Virus record (IMG/VR): IMGVR_UViG_3300014720_002916
Coordinates: 1-44,253 of that record
Source: a virus
Direction: 5' to 3' (one strand)
Length of the DNA: 44,253 nucleotides
The number at the start of each line of letters is the position of its first letter. Within the stretch, counting starts at the first letter, position 1. Made by a program: the position numbers and the translations under genes. The notes under the pieces were generated by a model, which did no database searches, was not told the DNA's origin, and was given only the letters and a program-made list of their open reading frames with translations. Below are positions 26,401-36,900 of the stretch, piece by piece.

Positions 26401-29400
26401 CGCTGTCTGTGCTAAATTCTCCAAATCCTCTTATAATACCGCTAGAACCTATATAATAATCCAAACTGTCTTCTGGTAATACAATATCATTACTTACGGC
26501 ATACTTTAAATCTCTTCCATAATTATTAAATGTTAAATGAAAGTTTTTTTGATAGTTTAATAAGCTATTATTAAATAATAAATTTCTTGGTGATGTTCTT
26601 GCCTGCATAGATAATGGACCCATCCAGCTGTTATTCTCTTTAATTCGCAATTCCAATAGTTTTTTAATTTCAGCTTCTGGTGGAGGCGGCTCTTGGCATT
26701 GTCTGGTATGAAGATCATAAGCTATAGTTTTATCGACTATATTTCCTGCTATAAATCTATATTCTCTAGGATCAAATAACGCTATTCTTAAATCTTTAGG
26801 AAAAGGATGATTTAAAAACGATAATTTAGCTGATATTAATGATATAAAAGATACATCATTATTAATATTAGTTGTTATAATATTAGGAAATACTCTGAAT
26901 CTTTTTAACTGATCAGCGTCGTATTCTTTCATAGGATCTAGTATTACTAGATAGTCTTTACCTTTTAATGGTTTAGGTTTACACTCTTTCATAGCGTCTG
27001 CTGTAGCACCTGTAACCAACTCGGGGTAGAACCTTTTTCCATATGAACCATATGTTAGACAATTAGAAATTCCACTACCTATAACAGGGGTTTTATTTTT
27101 TAATGAAGCATTACTGCCAATCAAAAATTTATTATCTATCCAGCCTTGATTTGGATGAAAAAATCCTTTACGGAATACCACTTCATTGTAAAAATATTGT
27201 GGAGATAAGAAACATTTAACCGAAGACTTATCCCTTAAAGATCCTGCTCCTGCTTCTTGAAAAGCCAGAGTTCTTTGAACAGTATTTTCTGTCAAGTATT
27301 TGGAGTTTTTTGCAGTAAATGGTAGGGTGTTTTCTGGTAGAACTTCGTAAAGTTGTGTTATTGGGTTTTTTTGAATAGGTTTGGGATGGTTTAATATTGT
27401 TACTCCTAGGCTTTCTACATCTTCTTTTCTGTGGGCTCCGTAGGCCACAATCGGTGGAGAGAATTGAGTAGTTAGCAGATGTATTTCCTCATTAAATTCG
27501 TATCCTATAACCTGGTCGTATACCCTGGTTTCATCCGACCTTATTGGTACTTTATTTGGAAAGGGTCTAAAGCCGGAGGATTCATACGTGTCTATACGTA
27601 AATTTTCTATCTCTATATCATACAGCCTAACATGCAAAAATTCATTACATTCAAACTCAATGAGCACCTTGTTTGGTCTTGTAATATTGGGGCCTGGCAA
27701 TTTTTCAACAAAGTATTGAGCATTTTGAATTGGCACTGGACCAGTTCTATAATTCCAATAAAGACTCTTGCCTATTGTAAATAGGAATAAATTTGGAAAT
27801 ACCACGCCCCCTAAACGATGAAAATATACTTCTTTAATATCTGGATAGATAGTTTTATTATTAGTGTTAGCTTCTAAAAATCTATCATCTAATAAATTTA
27901 AACTATTTTTAAATACTGGATTATCTTTATTTAAATCCTCTATCAGTTCCTGTTTACTTCGTAAGGCTTTATCGAAATCCCATGTCCAATTATTCAATCT
28001 TTTGGTTAATCTGTATGGTTCTCCATTAATTAATCCCAAATTATAAGTTTCTGAGGGGTCTCTTAAAGAATTATTAAGTGTTTTTTGTAATTCTATCACC
28101 TTATAAAATTGCTGATTTACCCCAAAAGCATCATACATCGAAGTAAGAGTACTATTGTACAATTCAGATTTATTAGCATCAAAACCTAAAAAATCATAGA
28201 TCATAATTTTTTCTTGTGCTAATCCACCCCCAGGAGCTGCTGCTGTTGTAAAAGTATCATCGGTAATAGAAAGAACCAATGATTCATTTTCTCCAGGATC
28301 AAATTCGGTATCGTCTGGTACTTTTAATTTAGTATAAACTTCTGTTCCTCCGACATTAATTCTTTGTTTATACCAAAATTCCTCTGTTTGAATACCTAGT
28401 CTTCTTTTATGTTCAAAATCCATTTTAAGATAAACTTGAGGTACCGAGATAGTCTTAGAAGACATCATTTTTAATGATTGTCCAGAATTAAACTGTAAAT
28501 AAAAGTTTTTTGAAACATTATCAAATACAGTTAAAGCTAAAGCTAAATCTTTTTTAGTTTTAATAATTCTTAAATTATCTTGTATAGACTGAACATCGTT
28601 ATGTTCTATGTTATTGTATAAAGATCTAGATACTTTATCAAAAATAGCTGATGTTATATCATCATTAACATATATGTTTTTAACAATAGAAATGGTATTA
28701 TTATCTGGTTGAAAAATAACACCGTTATCTATTTCTATTCGAACATTAGTTATTTTTTTCCATTGTGTTTTAGCAATATTTACATTATTAATAGAGATTG
28801 TAATATCATCATCAGCAAAAACCCCTGCGGGTAAATCGTATATTCTACTATTGATAGGACTGATAATTGGTGGTAAGGTCTTTAATGTTAATCTACCATA
28901 AACATCTTCTATTTGATTTTTTAAAGTAATAAAATTACCAGTTTTATATACATTTAAATCTATAGTGTCTAAAAATTTATTGTATGCGTATATAGCAGCC
29001 ATATCCACCAAAGGCCCTGTGGATAAAATTCTTGCTAAATTTTTTAAACCGACATACTTGTTTCTCTTTTCTTTGTTCATATAAATATGAATAGGTAAAT
29101 TCTCTTCTGTAGTACCTAATCCATCAGCTTCTATAAGCTTTTCTAGGGTTGTATTATTACTTAAGTTCAATAGACTGGTTAAACAGCCTCTGTATTTTGA
29201 TAGATCGTTGGTTATAAGATGGGTTTTTGGATAATACTCAAAAATAGACTCGGGTTCTTCTGTATTGGGCTCTCTCTTTATAGATTGTATTAAATAATAT
29301 GAATCATATTCAATAGTACAAAAACCATCAGATAGATATATATCTACTCCTGGTAAAAATCTCTTTGGCCCCATACAAACCCATAAACCCTCTGTAACCT

Positions 29401-30307
29401 TATATACATCCTCAGAAACTTTTCCAGAAGCATTGTTGCGAATTACAAGAACATAGTCTCCTTCTTTTAAACCAGAATGCAAACCATATAATGGTATTAT
29501 ATTAGTATTATTTGCTTGAGAAATATATGTATGATCTTCGTGTTGTTCCCTTAACTCTATTAGTTTACCATCAATTCTTACTAATTGTTTTGGTAAAATA
29601 GCAGTATTTCTTGTTTCGTTAAATCCTCCCATCGGCATATTAAAAGTTTGCTTGATTGTCGTTTCTCTTCCTATGTCGTAATGTCTATACCAAAATAGAA
29701 CACCCATAACACTACATGTTCCTAGTGTTTTAGGTATTTTCCAGTCTATTTTAGCTTGTAATCCCGGATCAATGGTCCAGCTTTTAAAAAATGGAGTAGA
29801 TATGGTGATGAAATTTTCTAAGCCTAAACCGGCCTCACAATCTTCATCGCTACCAGTATCAGAAAACTCTATATTTGTATTTTTGGCACCAGTTATAGGA
29901 TCGACATACATAATACATGGGCGCCACACACCACTAATAGTAGGATTAAAAGGAGTAATATAATTATTTAGATCATAGTTTAATGTTATATCATCTTCTC
30001 TTATCCTGTCCCAGTCTAGATCAGCTTTTAAACCTTTAAACCAAAAATTAGAGCTTTCTGTTGATAAAACCGTAGACTCTGTTACGTTGGTGTTGGTTTT
30101 TTTGTTGAGAAAACTTATAGGTTCGACAGTAGCTACTGGTGGAGGAACATTGATCCTAGTAGGTGGAACTTGGGCGGTTAGAATTTCTAAAGAGTTATAT
30201 ATATCCGTATCATAAGGTGGAAAAGATCTAATAATATTATTATTAGCGCTATCTATAACTCCTGCCGCATTATTTGTAAATGCGCTAACGGTATCAAATC
30301 TATCCAT
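23441..30307 (-). CDS. 2288-aa giant virion protein of unknown function
   Basis: An unbroken 6.9-kb ORF, mostly beta-rich, Asn/Tyr/Pro/Thr-rich and low in cysteine, with no signal peptide and no transmembrane segment. No enzyme motif is visible. The N-terminal part contains a Pro-rich linker VPPTRINVPPPVATVEP and a possible beta-sandwich start near residue 90. A Pro-rich segment PDPPGPREFIKPIIPPEPVF occurs about residue 1425. The gene follows a TAG-overlapping junction (the upstream gene stop and this ATG overlap) and is the largest in the tail module. Most likely a tail, baseplate or fibre component of a large phage, but I recognise no named family. Its size and absence of repeats suggest several fused globular domains. 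Confidence 0.8.
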   Translation of the reverse strand: MDRFDTVSAFTNNAAGVIDSANNNIIRSFPPYDTDIYNSLEILTAQVPPTRINVPPPVATVEPISFLNKKTNTNVTESTVLSTESSNFWFKGLKADLDWDRIREDDITLNYDLNNYITPFNPTISGVWRPCIMYVDPITGAKNTNIEFSDTGSDEDCEAGLGLENFITISTPFFKSWTIDPGLQAKIDWKIPKTLGTCSVMGVLFWYRHYDIGRETTIKQTFNMPMGGFNETRNTAILPKQLVRIDGKLIELREQHEDHTYISQANNTNIIPLYGLHSGLKEGDYVLVIRNNASGKVSEDVYKVTEGLWVCMGPKRFLPGVDIYLSDGFCTIEYDSYYLIQSIKREPNTEEPESIFEYYPKTHLITNDLSKYRGCLTSLLNLSNNTTLEKLIEADGLGTTEENLPIHIYMNKEKRNKYVGLKNLARILSTGPLVDMAAIYAYNKFLDTIDLNVYKTGNFITLKNQIEDVYGRLTLKTLPPIISPINSRIYDLPAGVFADDDITISINNVNIAKTQWKKITNVRIEIDNGVIFQPDNNTISIVKNIYVNDDITSAIFDKVSRSLYNNIEHNDVQSIQDNLRIIKTKKDLALALTVFDNVSKNFYLQFNSGQSLKMMSSKTISVPQVYLKMDFEHKRRLGIQTEEFWYKQRINVGGTEVYTKLKVPDDTEFDPGENESLVLSITDDTFTTAAAPGGGLAQEKIMIYDFLGFDANKSELYNSTLTSMYDAFGVNQQFYKVIELQKTLNNSLRDPSETYNLGLINGEPYRLTKRLNNWTWDFDKALRSKQELIEDLNKDNPVFKNSLNLLDDRFLEANTNNKTIYPDIKEVYFHRLGGVVFPNLFLFTIGKSLYWNYRTGPVPIQNAQYFVEKLPGPNITRPNKVLIEFECNEFLHVRLYDIEIENLRIDTYESSGFRPFPNKVPIRSDETRVYDQVIGYEFNEEIHLLTTQFSPPIVAYGAHRKEDVESLGVTILNHPKPIQKNPITQLYEVLPENTLPFTAKNSKYLTENTVQRTLAFQEAGAGSLRDKSSVKCFLSPQYFYNEVVFRKGFFHPNQGWIDNKFLIGSNASLKNKTPVIGSGISNCLTYGSYGKRFYPELVTGATADAMKECKPKPLKGKDYLVILDPMKEYDADQLKRFRVFPNIITTNINNDVSFISLISAKLSFLNHPFPKDLRIALFDPREYRFIAGNIVDKTIAYDLHTRQCQEPPPPEAEIKKLLELRIKENNSWMGPLSMQARTSPRNLLFNNSLLNYQKNFHLTFNNYGRDLKYAVSNDIVLPEDSLDYYIGSSGIIRGFGEFSTDSEAVSPDSDNTWGLQISDMGGLDTGSTCFQLQVCTGCPVPNYDTMGGTTGTAITPYNLLAYNARAFDFPQNPEAYPSGYCFIADFTNKKHLIPPINIDAPYNSQVTEFGDFPCQEQPDPPGPREFIKPIIPPEPVFIPPIHFPLVGLLTHISIMNQMMAMGYDMPYGAFGGVWTPNPFTDNVSIKAKNRAYLANKGYLQVEGTTASFLRGYGYMKGLSLSKDYKYGIPNKVEVDVKYRNCLWYTIEADIFKYTEQCSPVLENTKFKYLVYKGYENYPSFDFQFRLSKDRFGVEYAAIDGARAFYSFTRNEPVRLVYTVLRAQNQNGTTVYSPIKLSGVFNIGNIIVPPLKNPQYVPSVIDNSFFNEINDRASNAPLVLTDGDLDRQLLPGTTTHLYLGTNLLSGQDKFVSGHIEKINNNTVMLYNSTYTENDPLVAFGKWRNTDSLNMGNLISTYIKDQLFSEGSYGWGSDKNNPQIHPIVKTPDLLGLHNFDYHFGKADYCGRIKIINNNNINKIVRFKYDPRIKYSNMPPNPYAQSVNNEYIRYTGYPTDIRDIKNRIYAHNIFSITDANRKLFDFELGSSKYEKYYLDKNIAKYYLPYYDLTLDPALLSGVWNNDNPSGDIVVVPSGQVLPKVGTAGRYYKQEIIPNETYIIYRWNNKERIYEDVNNLRTADKDFLLESTTLSSGVIQFENIFSKVKLGPSNIFSRATGSNAPTSTEEASEGGAVARNNILNYNDNYYWISIPMDASGALASSSKIPYSIKQGCDYLGANWASLACQNVCNTQMVGPLTPEDAAAGTTSSSQNLSVFYLESGNQKCPQVNYELRETTQNFYMGCGEFKNDSIVRLDLAFRYYVPEAAHGFISARELLGNSEEIRVRFKYIPRKIQTDFTITLGQNAVNQSQLYFWECHETNPKNLYNERTRINKTPPFYQVLNEMIFRAWFGERQKISTQDTFGVDTFVTQNHYKWVPYEYDNSGFFDRERSAL

Positions 30308-30737
30308 CGTTAATATCTCTTAAATAAAAGTTCCTTAGTCTACTAACAATTAATGAATAAGCCAAATCCAACTGTTGAGCAACCGAAGACTTGAGATTGT
30401 TATAGAAAAATACGGCTGTTCTAATATTGGTTTTATTACTTATATTAGACAAGTGCCCAGATACAATAATATCTTTTTTCAAAATTTCTTTTTTTTCTTC
30501 CATTAAAGATAATAGTTCATTATACAATTCTGTGCCTATTTTAGGGTCTAGACCTCTATAAGCCTGTTCATTAACTATTGCTCTTTTAAGAGAAGTTTTA
30601 TATTCTTCATATTTTGAATCTATCACCAATAAAACACTATTTATAAATCTAATATCATTTACTACCACATTAGAGTTTGGGTTGGTGAGAATCTCATAAT
30701 AGTCTGGACTAAGAACTTCTCTTTCTTGATTATTCAT
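30300..30737 (-). CDS. 145-aa helical virion-module protein
   Basis: A helical, cysteine-free protein of 145 residues starting MNNQEREVLSPDYYEI. I take the ATG at 30737 because it overlaps the 1049-aa gene's TAA (TAATG) and has AGGA eight bases upstream; an upstream ATG would add ten residues. Helices carry the pattern VLLVIDSKYEEYKTSLKRAI and SLMEEKKEILKKDII. Possible small tail-assembly or baseplate linker, by position only. Function unknown. Confidence 0.6.
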   Translation of the reverse strand: MNNQEREVLSPDYYEILTNPNSNVVVNDIRFINSVLLVIDSKYEEYKTSLKRAIVNEQAYRGLDPKIGTELYNELLSLMEEKKEILKKDIIVSGHLSNISNKTNIRTAVFFYNNLKSSVAQQLDLAYSLIVSRLRNFYLRDINDG

Positions 30738-33700
30738 TATGGTCTTCCTATATTCATTAAATTCCACACGCCGTCCATGTATATAAACATGGCCCTATGG
30801 TTGGGCTTTAATTCCAAATTTAAATTATTAGTAAATTTAACACTAATTCTAGAAACATCTTGTATCATACCCGTTGTTGGTTCAGCGTAATTAGCAAAAA
30901 TATCAGCATTTAATCCTTGTTTAATAATACCAGAACAAATTATATTGGGTTTACTTATAGGTTGATAAAATCCACTGTTAGTATCATAAGAACAATATAG
31001 TTTAGCTCCTCTTGGTGCTGTGTATCCGGATCTATCTTTAACGAAAACAACTCTTCTTGTTCCGCGAGGTATTGGTTCTTTATCAAAATCTATTTCATCT
31101 AAGAAACCTCTAGCTGGATAAGTATGTCTAGAATTTCTTTCTAATATTAGATCTTCTTCTAGTGTTACATAAACATTATCATACGTTTTATCAGAATGTG
31201 CCACCCAAACTCTTCTGGATTCATCCCACCTTAGATCTATCGGTCCAACAGGCCAATTGCTCTGTTTTAGTCCCCAACCGTCTAAAAATTCTTTTTCTCT
31301 ATAAGGCTCAGACCATAAACCATCCTTCCACTCCATATTTTGTCCAACAATAATATCTCCATAATCTGGACTATTGATGTCGTTAGCACCCATAACATCC
31401 AACGCTCTTGTTCTCCAAAGAGCACCGGTAGTCGGATGTGGCTTAAATTGACCGCTGTTGATAGGATTGCCAGAAGCATTAGGCACCGGAAACCCATCGA
31501 TATCATAACCCCAACCATGCATTACCATAGGGCCTTTGAAACTAAAAAATCTTTGATTTAATTCATGTATTTTATTAATAGGAGTATTGCCCATCAAATT
31601 TCTAAAATCGTAAGATACATAATCTATATCTAAAAATGCTTTGGGAACTATCTTATTTAGAACTTGACTCGCAGCAGTATCTAATCTAGGGACTCTAGAA
31701 TTACCTGTTAAATTTGTTCCTACTACTGCTCCATCTACTATATCTTCCACTATCCTTAGCGAATTTTGGGGAGCAACATATCCTCTTCCTACAACCTCTA
31801 TCGAATGACCACAAAAATCATCAGGGTTGGCATTTTTATTTCTAAAAGTACCACTAACTGCGATTATAGGATTTAGTGTTATTAAATCTATGCCAGAACC
31901 ATCTCCACCAGTTAATGTTTTAAGAAAATTCTTGGGGTTTTGAATTAAATTTTTATCGGTAACATATTCATACACAACAGCATTCTGTGCAGCGCCATCG
32001 GATGATTCTCTTACAGTTACATTCAAACCAGAGGCTAATATGAATGGGGGTATCTTGGGTGGTTTTAACTTTTTATTTGATGCTTTATAGAAAGGCGTTT
32101 CTTCACAATAATCACAATATAATTCTACTTCACCTTGAGTCGCTCCACCGGGATGGAAGCGTATTTCTTTATATTTCTTAGTACCGTTACAAATTGGACA
32201 TTTATTTTTTTCAAATTTAGAGTACGGTACTGTATGACCCCATTTTGTCGGAAAGAAAGACACAGGAGAATAAAAACCATCCAAACTCATAAATGATTTT
32301 AAGCTATAACTAGAGGTCATTTCTCTAGGTACTTCTTTGGCATCAAATAAACCTACGTTAGACCTTTTAGTAATATAAACGCCTGTTGTAGACCCGGTAA
32401 TTCTACCAGCATAATCATAGACATTGCCTACCAAAACTTCTACAGGACTAGCGGAACTGGTGGCGCTCTGTTCCCCATTCATATTGGCATAAAACTTGTC
32501 TCTAAAAGTAGAGTACATACTAAGTTTTTTACTAAATTTGTGTTCAACATTATTTAGCTGAGTAAATAAATCTCTTCTGGCTTTTTGTTGTTTTTGCGCC
32601 GCAAGCCTCATATTATCGGCATTTTTCTTGTTAAAAATATTTAGTCTAGAAGAATATGTTTTAAAAGTATATCTTGTTTCAGGAGATCTATTTAATTGAA
32701 CAGATATGTTTGTGATATTTGGCCCGGTATTAACCGTGGCTTTTCTTCTCATAACTCCATAACCAATATATTGAGCATCTAATGGGACATAATAATTTAT
32801 AGATGATCCATGAATAGATAATTCGTCTCCTAAAGAGAATAGGGGCAATCCAGGTATGCTAAGACTTCCTGTTTCAAATCTTTGTTGATAGCTAGTCTCA
32901 GATTCGATAAGCTCCGAAGCTGCTTGATCCAATAAATACATCCCACCATAGTTTTCTGGCACAAAATCATTTTGCACCTCCACATGACTACCGCCTATCA
33001 TATTTTCTATAGCTGATATTCTTTGATTATTATTTAAGTGTGGGAAAATTTTATGTCTTTGTAGATCCGGATAGTTTACCCACGGACCATATACAAATTG
33101 TTGTGATTCAACAGGTACACCAGCGAATCCTGCCATGGCTGCTTTTGGAGCCATTTCTTTATTGAATGGGCTTTTTCTTAAATCAGCAAAACTGCCAAAA
33201 GTAGTAGAGTCTGGAGTTAAACCTCCTCCATCTGGAGTAACTTGTGTAGCAGACGTGGGTTGAGCCGGTCCATTAACCGGGGCAGCTGTTCCATTAGCTC
33301 CTATAAATGATAAGTTACCATTCTTTAACCATAATCCATAATAATGAGAAAAAAGCTGGACTAACGCATCGTGTAATTCTGTGTTTAGATTACCATTATT
33401 AATATATGCTAATATAGAAAAGTCTTCTGCGGCAGATACGGCTGAAACTTTATTGTATGGAGACTTTGCATCGCCTGTTCCTAAGTAGGTGGAAGCATTG
33501 ATTGGTATAGGTGAAGCTATATTAAGAATAGCTCTAGGGAAACCGAATCCACAAAATACATTTTCCGGATCATCATAAACAAGCTCTTCCTCTATTCCTG
33601 CTTTAACATATGTTTTTTTGATATAAATATTATTTGTTATTGAAGATAGTTCTGTTATTCCTATTCTATAACCATCAGAATGAAGAGGGTCCACATGATC

Positions 33701-33886
33701 ATAATTAGCCGCATGCATTTGAATATAATTTCTATCAGTACCATTATCATAGCTTGACATATCCAGAATAGGAAAAAAGAAATCTTCAGCACTACAATTC
33801 CAACTCCTATTTACTGCTTGTTGAGGATCTTTAGCATTTGGAGCCTGTGTTGACCTATTACCTTCGAATACAAATCTTCTAGTCAT
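30737..33886 (-). CDS. 1049-aa tail/virion protein with internal zinc finger
   Basis: A beta-rich protein beginning TRRFVFEGNRSTQAPN, with GGAGA before the ATG. An unusual internal module holds a four-cysteine motif: CPIC (C563, C566) and CDYC (C591, C594), about 24 residues apart, in the style of DnaJ-type CxxCxG fingers. A basic helical stretch near residue 415 (KQQKARRDLFTQLNNVEHK) precedes it. The rest shows no recognised enzymatic motif. Co-location with the hub-like and fibre-like genes supports a tail or baseplate role. Zinc fingers are uncommon in such proteins, so this module is probably structural. Confidence 0.72.
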   Translation of the reverse strand: MTRRFVFEGNRSTQAPNAKDPQQAVNRSWNCSAEDFFFPILDMSSYDNGTDRNYIQMHAANYDHVDPLHSDGYRIGITELSSITNNIYIKKTYVKAGIEEELVYDDPENVFCGFGFPRAILNIASPIPINASTYLGTGDAKSPYNKVSAVSAAEDFSILAYINNGNLNTELHDALVQLFSHYYGLWLKNGNLSFIGANGTAAPVNGPAQPTSATQVTPDGGGLTPDSTTFGSFADLRKSPFNKEMAPKAAMAGFAGVPVESQQFVYGPWVNYPDLQRHKIFPHLNNNQRISAIENMIGGSHVEVQNDFVPENYGGMYLLDQAASELIESETSYQQRFETGSLSIPGLPLFSLGDELSIHGSSINYYVPLDAQYIGYGVMRRKATVNTGPNITNISVQLNRSPETRYTFKTYSSRLNIFNKKNADNMRLAAQKQQKARRDLFTQLNNVEHKFSKKLSMYSTFRDKFYANMNGEQSATSSASPVEVLVGNVYDYAGRITGSTTGVYITKRSNVGLFDAKEVPREMTSSYSLKSFMSLDGFYSPVSFFPTKWGHTVPYSKFEKNKCPICNGTKKYKEIRFHPGGATQGEVELYCDYCEETPFYKASNKKLKPPKIPPFILASGLNVTVRESSDGAAQNAVVYEYVTDKNLIQNPKNFLKTLTGGDGSGIDLITLNPIIAVSGTFRNKNANPDDFCGHSIEVVGRGYVAPQNSLRIVEDIVDGAVVGTNLTGNSRVPRLDTAASQVLNKIVPKAFLDIDYVSYDFRNLMGNTPINKIHELNQRFFSFKGPMVMHGWGYDIDGFPVPNASGNPINSGQFKPHPTTGALWRTRALDVMGANDINSPDYGDIIVGQNMEWKDGLWSEPYREKEFLDGWGLKQSNWPVGPIDLRWDESRRVWVAHSDKTYDNVYVTLEEDLILERNSRHTYPARGFLDEIDFDKEPIPRGTRRVVFVKDRSGYTAPRGAKLYCSYDTNSGFYQPISKPNIICSGIIKQGLNADIFANYAEPTTGMIQDVSRISVKFTNNLNLELKPNHRAMFIYMDGVWNLMNIGRP

Positions 33887-33913
33887 TTAATTTCTCCATT
33901 ATTTTGCATGATC

Positions 33914-36900
33914 TTATGTTCCATGTCTTAATGGTTGGGTTCTTGGATCCGGAACAGGTTGTACGGAGCTGTTATCCGTAGTATCATTGTTAGTTGTACC
34001 AGCAACATTATCTAAACATACTCTTGGAGAATGAATCATGTCTCCAATCTTAAATAAAGAACCCTTTGTCTTTTCTGGATCAACTCTTTGACCATTTCCT
34101 TCTTTTAGTAATTTACAAATAAAATAAGATTCATAATCAAAACCCATACTAGACCAGAACCCTAAAATAGGACCAAGTAATCCTTGTTCATTCTGAAATA
34201 TATTAGCATACCAACCTCCAATTACCATCTGATCATCAATCATGTTTCCGGCCTCTTCCCAGGCTCCTTGAGGACTAATCTTATAGTTAGAATAAACTTT
34301 ACCGTCTCCTTCCATGATTCTCATATCGGTATTATACAATAAAGAATCATTAAATCCATCATCTATAATATATACGCTTCTATCTATATATGTTCTAATC
34401 ATTGGTAATTTAACCATAAATTGTTTACCATAAAACTCTTTACCAATATTTTCAAAAAAACTATGTAATATTCTCATGTCATCATAAAGGGCCCCAGCCA
34501 AACCAGCCTTAAGATTAATAGGATTGTTGGCTTGTAAAACGGAACCGTTCATCAAATTAATTTTTGGCATCTTAAATATTGCCATAAAAATTTTACAAAA
34601 ATCACACTCATTAAGATTATCCAAATCAAAAATAGATGTACTAGATGGTACTGATGATCCTGATCCTCCATCGTTATCCACTTGTGCTGCTTGATCAGCA
34701 GCAGCTGGGTCTCCCCTTCTATTAGGATCTGCTGCGGCACTACCTCTTTGTGTCGGTGGGTCAGTTGGTGGTACTGGTACCGTACTAGCAGATGGACATA
34801 AAAATTTTTTAATCATGTGTACTATATCGGGTTTATATAGTCTTGCACTAAGATACGCTATCCATGCATCGAATCCTCTTAAGGCTGCTCGTATTTCTGA
34901 TTCTGTAACAACAAACGATGTTCCATTAGCATAAGTACCTCGTAAAGTCATACGTGTTCTTGGAAGATCATTTATGCCAAAAACAACTAAAACTTGATTT
35001 GTCCACATATCATACCATACCGGTCTTGGTGTTTTTATATATTCTGCACTATTAGCAGAATTTGCAAAACCATCAATAGGTAGGTATTTGTAGGATCCAA
35101 AATATGGACATATAACATCATGCATTAATGGGAAAAATCTATTTATAGTTGTAATTTTTAATTTAACATTGTCTTTATTTTTTTCCGAATTAACACCTAT
35201 ATTTGAAGTATCACCTTGACCATAGACATTTGTTTGTTGCGGTGTTGTCGTTTTATTTTTCCAGGTGAGGTTGACGGTCTTCATACCGAACCATTTTGCA
35301 ACAGAATTAAGACCCAATTGAGCAGCGGAGACGGCGAAGCCTGCAACTTTGTTATAAGCACTATCGATGGTTTTTTGCATTGTATAGGAAAATGTTTTTT
35401 TGGTTGGTGCCGCTGTTTCGTTGGCATTCATTCTAGTTTTATAAACAACGATATCTCTATATCTATTAAAAACTAGAGTTGCACTTGGCAAATAGCTACC
35501 TAAAAATGTTATTGGAGATTCTGTAACTTGAAACTTGTTTCCTCTTTCTCTAGCAGATTTTAATTTTAGATTACCTCTTGATGGTTGAGGTTTACTAACT
35601 CCAGGATTTTCATCATCAGTTTCCGCTTGTTTAGTTGCCGCGGTTGGATTTGTTACCCCACCACCCCCTCCTGATCCATAATCAGTTTGATTCCAATTAA
35701 TATCATTAGCAAAAAAAGCTGTAGAAATTTCATTCAAATTAGTATTTTCTGCTCCTCTAATTAAGTTTAAAGGATGTCTGGTGGATCCAACATTTGGTAT
35801 TCTAATCTTATTTTTTTCTTTTACATCCAATATCATAAAACGTCGAGTAATAGGAGAATATATATGCACAGACTGAGTTTTTCCTAAACGAAAATTCTTA
35901 ACTTGAATTAATCGTTTTTGTTTCCCTCCGATATGCATTACTCTTGTTCTAGCATCAGCATTAAACTCTTTACCATAGTCTAGTTGTGTTTTGGCTCCAA
36001 TAAAGCCTCTTAGATACTCTTCAACAGCAGTTTCTGGAGGCTGAGTTTTTCTAGAAACTGTTCTTAACTTTAGAATATTGTATGTTGTTGTATCTCCTAT
36101 TATACCAAACGTGTTTCCAGAAACATGTAACATCTCCCAAAAATATTCACACCCTCCTTTGTCACACACATCATCAACAAATTCTGATATACTAATTGTT
36201 GGAGTACTATGAGAATCATATCTTAATAAATCCGGCATAACCGGTAATTCTGTTAGATCTAAATAATATAATTGCTTGAAAGTATTAGAAGCAACAGAAA
36301 GTTTTGGTACTATTAATCCAAAATCCCAAATGCTTTTTACGCCCGGATAAGTTTGTTCAGTAAAAACGGCCGATGCGTTCTTTAATGCGGGAGTGTCCGC
36401 TCCCGCAACATTTCCAAGAGCAGCATTAGCATTTGGTACCGATATCTTATCTTGAACCGTTGGTTTGTCGTTAAGACTAAATACTTCTGTCCATTCGTGG
36501 TTTGAACCCGCAGCATCGGGTCTTTTGAAAGGAGGTTCTGCGCTAACTCCAACCAAAGCACCAAAAGGATTAAACGGACTATTGGAATTTGGAGAACCAA
36601 GCATTGCTCCCAAGGTACCAGTAATTACATTATATTTGATTCCTAATTCGTTTTGTCTAGAGCCTCCGAAAAATCCTGGACCTAAACTTTCTAAAAATCC
36701 ATAAATATTAATAACATTAGGTAAATTACCGTCATTCTTAATATCTCCTTTCCAGCTTTGATTAACAAAGTAGTTATAAGCAGCTTGATTGGATACATAT
36801 GTATCAGTGATATTAACTGGACCAGAAATATATGCTTTGTATGTTTTTGTAAATGAAGCAAACGCCGATGGATATGCTTGTTGATAGTATGTTTCCCATG

